Assembly: GCA_014382915.1 (NCBI GenBank)
Contig: JACNIV010000077.1
Span: forward strand, 1-5,795
DNA from: Candidatus Cloacimonadota bacterium
GTDB taxonomy: Bacteria > Cloacimonadota > Cloacimonadia > Cloacimonadales > TCS61
Direction: 5' to 3'
Length of the DNA: 5,795 nt
In this document: piece after piece, positions 1-5,795 of the stretch
How positions within the stretch are numbered: the stretch's first letter is position 1
How the letters are laid out: every line of letters starts with the position of its first letter
Notes under the pieces: model-generated
Seen by the model: the letters and a program-made list of their open reading frames with translations, nothing else
What the model was told of the DNA's origin: nothing
The model's database searches: none
Position numbers and translations under genes: made by a program

Positions 1-1997
1 GCTTTTTGATAGGAGATGGCGAAGAAGCAATACTCGAGATCAAGAACTGCCTGAAAGAAACACAAAACAGTTCCCGCCAAAAAAAGCTGGAATCGCTCAG
101 TCAAATTGAGGGAGTATATATTCCGGTTTTGTATGACAAACAGCAGGGCAAAATAAAAGCCCGTAAATTCATGGATTTTGATAACCTGGGAAAAACACAT
201 GATAATCAACTTGTTCCCTGGATGATGCCCACACATTACCGTTATGTTTCAGAGATCATGCGGGGTTGCTCTCGTGGTTGCAGATTCTGTTTTGCAGGAA
301 TGTTCTATCGTCCTGTGAGGGAACGAGACCCAGAAGTGATCTTAAAAAATCTGCTTGAAGAAGTAAAGAAATATGGCTGGAGCGAAGTAGCTCTCACTTC
401 CCTCTCTTCCAGTGATTACAGTTGTATCAAACCTCTTTTAATGGAAATCTATAAAAACCTGGATAAAGCCAGCTTGTCGCTTCCCTCGCTACGAGTGGAC
501 AGCATCGATGATGAGTTGACTACATTGATGAACGCCATGCGGCAAACAGGGTTAACTATTGCCCCGGAAGCCGGAAGTCAGCGATTGAGAAATATCATTA
601 ATAAAAACATCTCGCAAGAAGAGATCTTACGCAGTGTAGAAATAGCATTGAAAAACGGCTGGCAGCTTATCAAATTTTATTTTATGATCGGTTTACCATT
701 TGAGACAGAAGAAGACATCGAAGCAATTATTAAGCTTATCAATGACATAATACAGTTTTCCAAAAAGAAGCTGAGAATAAACATAACAATTTCACCTTTT
801 GTACCCAAACCTTTTACTCCATTTCAATGGGTGGAAATGGAAAATAAAGATGAACTGCTCCGTAAAGCAAAATGGATAAAAAATGCATTCGGCAGATATA
901 AATTCATCAAGATAAAATACCACGATGTGGAATCATCGCTGCTTGAATGCGTGATGGGACGAGGTGGGCGCGAAGTGGGAAAACTGATCTTACAGGCATA
1001 TAAAAACGGTGCAGTATTCGATGGTTGGGATGAATACTTTAATTTCAGGAACTGGGAAACAGCAGCTTCTGAAACCGGGATCGACCTGGCATCCTATACA
1101 AAATCTATCCCGCCGGAAAGCGAACTTCCCTGGCAAAATATCGATCTGGGCATTTCGGAAGAATTCCTTCTTGCTGAATGGAAGAAATCTGAATCAGCTG
1201 AAACAACAGAAGATTGTAAAACCGGAAAATGTACAGACTGCGGTGTATGTACAAAAGATGTTTTCCCGAAATACGTTGAAAAAATTCATACAGAAGCTGT
1301 GGAAATAAGAGAGCCTGTAAATGATAATTCGCCTAATATTCATTACCGGGTTTTCTTTGGCAAAATGGGAAAAATATGTTTTGTACCGCATCTCGATCTT
1401 GCCCGGATGATTTACAACATAATGCGCGCTTCCGGTTTACCGATAGCTTATTCACAGGGATTTAATGTGCGTCCGATTCTCAGTTTCGGACCTCCTCTTC
1501 CCCTGGGTGTGCAGGGTCGTAATGAGTATTTTGATTTCATCCTGAAAGAAGAGATGGATACTAAATTTTTGTATTCTGAAATTGCTAAGGTGATACCTCC
1601 ACAATTAGAATTGAACAACATCGAACCTGTACCATTAAAAGCCATGCGAGCGATGAATTATTATGTTTATGAAAAAGCATCTGTTATTCCTCCAGCAGAA
1701 TTTGCAGAGTTATTTGAAAAGGAAACTACTTCTTTTCAGAATTGTTCAGAGCTTCTTTTTACACGCATCAGGAAAGAAAAAGAACGAACTGTAGATCTGA
1801 AAGAAATAGTTCAAACTCTTAATTGGACAGGCGAAAAACTGGAGATCACTAAAAAGATGGTCGGTGCTAATATTTTTGATGTTTTAGAACAGGTTTATAA
1901 AATCGAGAGAAATAAAACAAACAGGTTTGAGATTATCAGAGAGGAATTGATACCGTTGAACTTGATACAAGTTTGGTCCGGCAACTGCCAAATCTGA
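1..1997 (+). CDS. Radical SAM protein fused to DUF2344 (TIGR03960/TIGR03936-type), N-terminus missing
   Basis: This is a partial gene: the frame is open to the left edge, and the first codons read FLIGDGEEAI, the end of the N-terminal cobalamin-binding-like domain of this family. The TTG at position 6 is therefore not the start. Numbering from that codon, the radical SAM core carries CSRGCRFC (Cys88, Cys92, Cys95), the CxxxCxxC site for the SAM-binding [4Fe-4S] cluster. It is followed by APEAGSQRLR (186-195) and FYFMIGLPFETEED (224-237), both typical of B12-type radical SAM enzymes. A conserved GRGGREVG...FDGWDEYF stretch (318-345) comes next. A second cysteine group (Cys404, 409, 412, 415) could bind another metal or Fe-S centre. 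Residues from about 447 to 650 match DUF2344, the 'radical SAM-linked' domain. The family has no established reaction. In other phyla it often neighbours ribonuclease G and ribosomal protein L21 genes, but here the downstream gene is unrelated and convergent. The family assignment is firm and the function is unknown. Confidence 0.93.
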   Translation, partial: FLIGDGEEAILEIKNCLKETQNSSRQKKLESLSQIEGVYIPVLYDKQQGKIKARKFMDFDNLGKTHDNQLVPWMMPTHYRYVSEIMRGCSRGCRFCFAGMFYRPVRERDPEVILKNLLEEVKKYGWSEVALTSLSSSDYSCIKPLLMEIYKNLDKASLSLPSLRVDSIDDELTTLMNAMRQTGLTIAPEAGSQRLRNIINKNISQEEILRSVEIALKNGWQLIKFYFMIGLPFETEEDIEAIIKLINDIIQFSKKKLRINITISPFVPKPFTPFQWVEMENKDELLRKAKWIKNAFGRYKFIKIKYHDVESSLLECVMGRGGREVGKLILQAYKNGAVFDGWDEYFNFRNWETAASETGIDLASYTKSIPPESELPWQNIDLGISEEFLLAEWKKSESAETTEDCKTGKCTDCGVCTKDVFPKYVEKIHTEAVEIREPVNDNSPNIHYRVFFGKMGKICFVPHLDLARMIYNIMRASGLPIAYSQGFNVRPILSFGPPLPLGVQGRNEYFDFILKEEMDTKFLYSEIAKVIPPQLELNNIEPVPLKAMRAMNYYVYEKASVIPPAEFAELFEKETTSFQNCSELLFTRIRKEKERTVDLKEIVQTLNWTGEKLEITKKMVGANIFDVLEQVYKIERNKTNRFEIIREELIPLNLIQVWSGNCQI

Positions 1998-2061
1998 TAA
2001 GTTATTTCAACTTAAGTCAAGATTGCCCAGCAGTTACCGGATAACTTAACTCAGGTTTTTT
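1978..2061 (+). terminator. Candidate intrinsic terminator with two competing hairpins
   Basis: Two mutually exclusive folds are visible downstream of, and overlapping, the radical SAM stop codon (1995-1997). Fold A pairs 1978-1988 with 2030-2040 (10 of 11 pairs), with inner stems 1991-1995/2020-2024 and 1998-2003/2009-2014. Fold B pairs CTGA 1994-1997 with TCAG 2051-2054 and TAAGTTAT 1998-2005 with ATAACTTA 2041-2048. Fold B is followed after one base by six T residues (2056-2061). Stem plus T-run fits an intrinsic terminator for the + strand gene. There is no matching T-run for the opposite strand. Fold B is AT-rich with a 35-base loop, so its strength is uncertain. Confidence 0.45.
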
Positions 2062-2063
2062 AC

Positions 2064-4349
2064 TTACTTCAATACCATACATTTTCTAACATACGATTTG
2101 GATGGCGTTTGCAATTGATAGAAATATACACCGGAGACTACCGGTTTCCCATTATCATCTTTTCCATTCCAGATCGCTGTGAATTTTCCTTTCGCAGTAT
2201 AGGCATCCATTAACGTTTTCACTTTCTGCCCTTTGATGTTGTAAATCTCAAGTTTTACGTTTCCTTCTTCCGGAAGATTGAATACTATTTTTGTTTCCGG
2301 GTTGAAAGGGTTGGGGTAGTTGGATAATTGAATATTTAATATTGAAGATTGAATATTATCTAAGACAGATACTGAATCCTGATACTCATACGCGCCCATA
2401 TCGATTATTCCGTTAACAATGCGTGGATTACCAGCCAGATCGTAGGCTGGAAGAACTACACCGTATGGTAGATCCAATGTACCTGTATCTATGCAGGGAG
2501 AATTTTCGGACAAAGCATAAGGCAATTCCGCTCCCGGTCCCAGCCACAATGGGTCTTCATCCAGCATGGTCTCATCATCCCAATTGATGTAGTTGTAGCC
2601 TAATTGCAGAATACCAAATTGTCCGCCTTCAATAAGAGAGTTATATGCATACAATGTACAAGCACCATTAATACTGTTAAGACAAATTTCATAAGGAGTA
2701 TCACCATACAAAACTGAATTAATAATATTAGCTTCTGAATCATGCATTATATGAACTGCAGCACCTTGCTCTATAGTTTCATTATTACCAATTGTGCAAT
2801 TAATAATATTAGCTTTTGTTTCTTGGCAAATAAAAATTCCTACTTCCGCTGGTGGCCATTCGTATGAAGCATCAAGATTATCCGTAATTTCAGTGTTTAT
2901 CACATTAACTATTAACGAATCAGATAATGATGTTGATCGATAACAAAATAACTGTTTACAGGCGTCATAAGATGGCGCATTATTTCTGAATATGCTATTG
3001 GTTATATTCAATTCTGAACCGTATTTAGGCGAATAATAATATAAACTACCTACGAATAAATTATTTTCTACAACTAATTTATTTATTGATATATCGGTGA
3101 AATAAATTTTTAGTCCACTAAACCCTGTTTCATCAAGAGTATCATGATGACCGGTTATCTTTACATTATCGATCATTACCCCAGTATTTTCCCCAATGGT
3201 TATGTTATCCTGATTTCGGGAGTTGATCAATGTCAAATTTTTGATAGCGTAATCTCTTTGGGGATCATAAGCATATATGTGCCCACCATAAAGTTCAGCA
3301 TCAAGGATAGTATTTTCCCTGGATTCACCAACTATCGAAACATAGCTTTTTAAATGCAGAGGAAAATATTGATCGTTCTGCGAAACTGAATAGATGCCGT
3401 CTGCAATATGAATAGTTTTATGCATTAAGCTGTCCGACCTGATCTTGGCAAGAGCATAAGCAATCGACTGAAGTGGATCGGTTGCAGATGTCCCACTATT
3501 GTTATTATCTCCTTCCTCTGATACAAAAAGATCTTGATCTACTTGTTCAATTTTTGCATTCTGAATATCAATAGAAAATAGACCTGGCTGGGGAAAACCT
3601 GCCCCGCCAGAGGCTGGATAAATGAAATAATATCCCTCTGCTGGGTCAATTACTGTGAAGGTATCAACAACTATTTCTTGAAAAGGAGATAAATAGCTGA
3701 CAAAGATATCGGAAGCAACACCTGCATTGTTTAGATAAATATTATTTAGAATTTCAGTACTATATGAGATATCAACACATCCTGCCATGTAAATCCCTCC
3801 ACCCTTGTTAAGAGCCCAATTATACCTCACAGAATTGCCAACAAAAGACAGATTAACGTTTTCATATAAATATATACCTCCGCCAATCCAGGCTCTGTTA
3901 TTTTGAATGATGCATTTTAAAATTGTGACATCAGCAGCATCAATATTAAATCCACCACCTTTTCTTTTATGAGGGCTCAGAACACTTGTAGTGAATCCAA
4001 ATCCATTTTGGATAACAAAACCACATATATAAACTTCTTGAGTTTCAACTGATTCAATACGAATGACACTATCATTATGGAAACCATCGATAATAGTTTG
4101 AGGAATGTAAGATTCATCACCGGTTGTAAGATAAAGACTACCTATTGTCATGTATTTTTCTTCGATCACCAGGTTCTCAAAATAAGTACCGGGATAAACC
4201 AGGATCGTATCGCTATTAACACAAGCATCGATACCTTCATGGATGGTGGTGAAGTTGCCGCTGCCGTCTTGTTTGATGTGCCAGGTAGTGGAGAGTAGCA
4301 GCGTACTTATCAAATAAATCGAACAAATGAGATAAAATTTTAATTTCAT
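2064..4349 (-). CDS. Secreted right-handed beta-helix protein with C-terminal sorting domain
   Basis: This complete 761-residue protein starts at ATG 4349-4347, with a GAGGA ribosome binding site just upstream. Residues 1-20 (lysines, then a hydrophobic run to LLLS) look like a signal peptide. A first beta-helix follows from 'WHIKQDGSGNFTTI' (23-36), with coil repeats marked by GGG at 131, 156 and 183. Residues 275-350 (FVSEEGDNNNSGTSATDPLQSI...) resemble a DUF1565 opening of a second beta-helix, which runs to about residue 600 with coils such as KANIIN and EANIIN 27 residues apart. 'NSPCIDTG...GNPRIVNGIIDMGAYE' (617-656) is the end-cap common to surface beta-helix proteins. After a short linker, NYPNPFNPET to the final Lys (677-761) is a FlgD-like/type IX secretion-style sorting tail. 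The fold suggests binding or cleavage of polysaccharide, or a structural surface role. I see no identifiable catalytic residues, so no enzyme activity is assigned. Export to the cell surface is inferred. Confidence 0.9.
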   Translation of the reverse strand: MKLKFYLICSIYLISTLLLSTTWHIKQDGSGNFTTIHEGIDACVNSDTILVYPGTYFENLVIEEKYMTIGSLYLTTGDESYIPQTIIDGFHNDSVIRIESVETQEVYICGFVIQNGFGFTTSVLSPHKRKGGGFNIDAADVTILKCIIQNNRAWIGGGIYLYENVNLSFVGNSVRYNWALNKGGGIYMAGCVDISYSTEILNNIYLNNAGVASDIFVSYLSPFQEIVVDTFTVIDPAEGYYFIYPASGGAGFPQPGLFSIDIQNAKIEQVDQDLFVSEEGDNNNSGTSATDPLQSIAYALAKIRSDSLMHKTIHIADGIYSVSQNDQYFPLHLKSYVSIVGESRENTILDAELYGGHIYAYDPQRDYAIKNLTLINSRNQDNITIGENTGVMIDNVKITGHHDTLDETGFSGLKIYFTDISINKLVVENNLFVGSLYYYSPKYGSELNITNSIFRNNAPSYDACKQLFCYRSTSLSDSLIVNVINTEITDNLDASYEWPPAEVGIFICQETKANIINCTIGNNETIEQGAAVHIMHDSEANIINSVLYGDTPYEICLNSINGACTLYAYNSLIEGGQFGILQLGYNYINWDDETMLDEDPLWLGPGAELPYALSENSPCIDTGTLDLPYGVVLPAYDLAGNPRIVNGIIDMGAYEYQDSVSVLDNIQSSILNIQLSNYPNPFNPETKIVFNLPEEGNVKLEIYNIKGQKVKTLMDAYTAKGKFTAIWNGKDDNGKPVVSGVYFYQLQTPSKSYVRKCMVLK
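2717..2815 (-). repeat. 18-bp direct repeat encoding equivalent beta-helix coils
   Basis: The 18-base string AATTAATAATATTAGCTT occurs exactly at 2717-2734 and again at 2798-2815. The offset is 81 bases (27 codons). On the minus strand it encodes the KANIIN and EANIIN positions (residues 512 and 539) of successive coils in the second beta-helix of the secreted protein. It reads as a trace of coil duplication inside the gene, not as a mobile or regulatory repeat. Confidence 0.6.
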
Positions 4350-4353
4350 AATT

Positions 4354-4358
4354 TCCTC
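4354..4358 (-). promoter_or_regulatory. Shine-Dalgarno site for the beta-helix protein
   Basis: On the minus strand the bases before the ATG read GAGGAAATT-ATG. GAGGA lies four bases upstream of the start codon, a slightly short but workable spacing. Together with the signal peptide that begins exactly at this ATG, it fixes the start at 4349. Confidence 0.7.
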
Positions 4359-4370
4359 GAACTCATTCCC

Positions 4371-4417
4371 AACCCCAACTAACTCCCCCTAAATAGGGGG
4401 AGAATTAAAGAGGGGGT
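4371..4417. repeat. Intergenic inverted repeat of C- and G-runs, possible terminator or dispersed repeat
   Basis: CTCCCCCT (4383-4390) and AGGGGGAG (4395-4402) form a perfect 8-bp stem with a 4-base AAAT loop. A second AGGGGG at 4411-4416 could pair with the same C-run, and an AACCCC stretch lies at 4371-4376. The hairpin starts 22 bases downstream of the stop codon of the upstream secreted gene on the minus strand and before the next gene's ribosome binding site. It could end or attenuate transcription between the two genes, but no uninterrupted T-run follows it on that strand. This sort of CCCCCTnnnnAGGGGG unit resembles short dispersed intergenic repeats in FCB-group genomes; that is recollection, not a search result. 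Confidence 0.6.
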
Positions 4418-4424
4418 ATTGCTT

Positions 4425-5795
4425 TTATTTCAACAATAACATTTTCTTTGAATATACCTTATCTTCGGTTGTAAGCTTGTAGAAATACAAACCTGAACCA
4501 ACATGTTTACCATCATCATCCTTACCATTCCAGACTACTGATTGTTCACCAGATGATGTAATACCTGTATAAAGAGTTCTTACCTTCTGTCCTTTCAGGT
4601 TGTAAACAGTCAGATCAATATCCTTTTCTTGTGGTAATGAGAAAGATATATTTGTTTCCGGATTGAACGGATTTGGATAGTTTCCATGTAAAACTACATC
4701 ATTGATACTCGGTGTATTGTTTTGAGGATTTTCAAGATTTCCGAACATAATAACCGAACTTTTCTGTTGACCGGAAATAAGGCTTCTTTCTTCAAACAAA
4801 CCTGTTTCTTTGTTCAAGACTCGGTAGTTGGTTATTGGAGTTCCTGCTTCCCGGTTGTTTGTAACGATCTCGAAGCTGAAAGGAATCGGATCACGAAGTA
4901 CATTGCCGGAATAAACCAGTATCTGCTCACATGTATCCTGCACAACCACTGCACCTACGCAAACATCATCCTCAAAAACACCGATTTCCAGAACATTTTG
5001 TGGAATATCCATTACATCGATCACTTCATAGCTTGGTAAATCGTTATAACTGAAATATTCCGATTCCATTCTTTCTCGCTGCTCGGTTTCTTCCATATCA
5101 TCCGTCCAGTAAAACTCTTCGACGTCTTCATCGAACACCACAATATAAGCTTTACCATAAACCATGTTTTTATTGGTCGGGGAGGATGTAGGTGTTTCAT
5201 AAATTGAATATTCATAATACCAGTCTTCGGCTTCAACGGATTTCACAATGTCCCAGAATTCACCAAAAGCGTCCTCGATGTTCTGAGTCCATGGCAGCCA
5301 ATAACCCATCCAGTTATCTGTGTTACGGGGGAGAGTATACCTAAGTTCCCAATCTGCAGGTAAGCGGGTTGCACGGTTTTGAGATGGAAGATAATGGTCG
5401 CCATTATCTTGAGGATCGAGTTTATAACCGTAACTGGAATATACATCGTATGATGTTGGAGTCCAATCTGGATGTTCATATTCAAGAACTGTTTCGACTT
5501 CAAATTTCAACACTAAATCAAATGGCCAATCGAGAAAATCATCGAGTATTGGCGGGGCATCAACAGCATCATCGTCATCTCTATCAAGCCTGGGGAAAGA
5601 TACCCAGTTCCAGTGGTTTCCTTCGCAATACTTAATATCAGTAGTAGAAGGATAACAACCCATATCAACGCGGGTTCCATCTGAATCGGTTTGAGTGGGA
5701 TCACCCGTATCGATACAGGGACTGCCTTCCAGAAGGTTGAATTCATAATTAGTTTCCATACAAAAATCAGGATCGTCATCAATGTTGCCAGTGCC
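4425..5795 (-). CDS. C-terminal part of a secreted surface protein with sorting domain, N-terminus missing
   Basis: The frame stays open through the right edge: upstream of the ATG at 5759 it reads GTGNIDDDPDFC, so that ATG is internal and the real start lies outside. The visible part begins with 'GNIDDDPDF...LLEGSPCIDTGDP...VDMGCYP', the end-cap that closes surface beta-helix proteins, so a beta-helix probably lies upstream. Numbering from Met5759, residues 45-340 form a region starting with HWNWVSFPRL. It is rich in acidic and aromatic residues (DRDDDDAVDAPP, NWMGYWLPWTQ, AEDWYYEYS, FDEDVEEFYW) and has a Cys pair at 267 and 277. I recognise its style from Cloacimonadota secreted proteins but know no function. 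Residues 360-444 (NYPNPFNPET to LLLK) are a FlgD-like/type IX-style sorting tail, equal in length to that of the downstream gene. The stop is TAA at 4427-4425. The two genes are tandem, 75 bases apart, and could be cotranscribed if the hairpin between them is not a full terminator. Confidence 0.88.
   Translation of the reverse strand, partial: GTGNIDDDPDFCMETNYEFNLLEGSPCIDTGDPTQTDSDGTRVDMGCYPSTTDIKYCEGNHWNWVSFPRLDRDDDDAVDAPPILDDFLDWPFDLVLKFEVETVLEYEHPDWTPTSYDVYSSYGYKLDPQDNGDHYLPSQNRATRLPADWELRYTLPRNTDNWMGYWLPWTQNIEDAFGEFWDIVKSVEAEDWYYEYSIYETPTSSPTNKNMVYGKAYIVVFDEDVEEFYWTDDMEETEQRERMESEYFSYNDLPSYEVIDVMDIPQNVLEIGVFEDDVCVGAVVVQDTCEQILVYSGNVLRDPIPFSFEIVTNNREAGTPITNYRVLNKETGLFEERSLISGQQKSSVIMFGNLENPQNNTPSINDVVLHGNYPNPFNPETNISFSLPQEKDIDLTVYNLKGQKVRTLYTGITSSGEQSVVWNGKDDDGKHVGSGLYFYKLTTEDKVYSKKMLLLK

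Noticed and set aside
6..8. TTG as start codon of the radical SAM protein.
   Set aside because: The frame is open to the window edge, the preceding codon continues a conserved FLIGDGEEA motif, and most of the N-terminal domain would be missing.
1009..1308. Alternative + strand frame inside the radical SAM gene.
   Set aside because: It overlaps conserved coding sequence of the radical SAM protein and its translation looks like frame-shifted sequence with no domain.
4404..4433. Possible promoter for the beta-helix gene on the minus strand: TTGAAA (4428-4433), 18 bases, TTTAAT (4404-4409).
   Set aside because: The -10 match is weak, the -35 lies in the last codons of the upstream gene, and AT-rich sequence gives such matches by chance. 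The FCB-group promoter consensus also differs.
4722..5039. Open frame of 105 codons on the + strand opposite the second secreted gene; similar short frames at 3144-3353, 4077-4298 and 5369-5635.
   Set aside because: They lie wholly antisense to well-supported genes, show no recognisable protein motif, and are explained by the composition of the real gene.
5757..5759. ATG as start codon of the right-hand secreted protein.
   Set aside because: It has no signal peptide or ribosome binding site, and the upstream in-frame codons encode the expected GNIDDDPDF part of the beta-helix end-cap.
2064..5795. A defence, toxin or secretion-system operon formed by the two minus-strand genes.
   Set aside because: Both are modular surface proteins with sorting tails. 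No nuclease, toxin, immunity, ATPase or membrane-channel motif is visible in either.

Overview
The window looks like chromosomal DNA from an uncultured Gram-negative bacterium of the Fibrobacteres-Chlorobi-Bacteroidetes (FCB) side of the tree. The best guess is Candidatus Cloacimonadota or a close neighbour. This rests on three sequence cues: two adjacent secreted proteins ending in an NYPNPFNPET...SGxYFYxL...K sorting tail, an N-terminal 'WHIKQDGSGNFTTI' beta-helix opening, and a 'HWNWVSFPRL' domain that I recall from proteins of that phylum. The lineage is inferred from protein style only. Base composition is AT-leaning and coding density is high.

Layout: positions 1-1997 (+) hold most of a radical SAM protein fused to a DUF2344 domain; its N-terminus lies outside the window. 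Positions 1998-2063 are a short convergent gap. Its inverted repeats overlap the radical SAM stop codon and lead to a T-run, so it is a candidate terminator. Positions 2064-4349 (-) hold a complete secreted right-handed beta-helix protein of 761 residues. Positions 4350-4424 are a 75-base gap with a strong C-run/G-run inverted repeat and a ribosome binding site. Positions 4425-5795 (-) hold the C-terminal part of a second secreted protein, whose frame stays open through the right edge.

The two minus-strand genes are tandem and probably belong to one set of exported surface proteins: they share 85-residue C-terminal sorting domains of equal length and the same 'SPCIDTG' end-cap motif. They converge on the radical SAM gene, and nothing in the sequence links them to it functionally. 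Two genes run off the edges, so the apparent starts at position 6 (TTG) and position 5759 (ATG) are internal codons rather than true starts. I found no RNA gene, CRISPR array, transposase or other mobile element, and no convincing case for a new multi-gene system. The items most worth checking are the alternative hairpins at 1978-2061, the G/C-run repeat at 4371-4417, and the recurrent uncharacterised domain in the second secreted protein.
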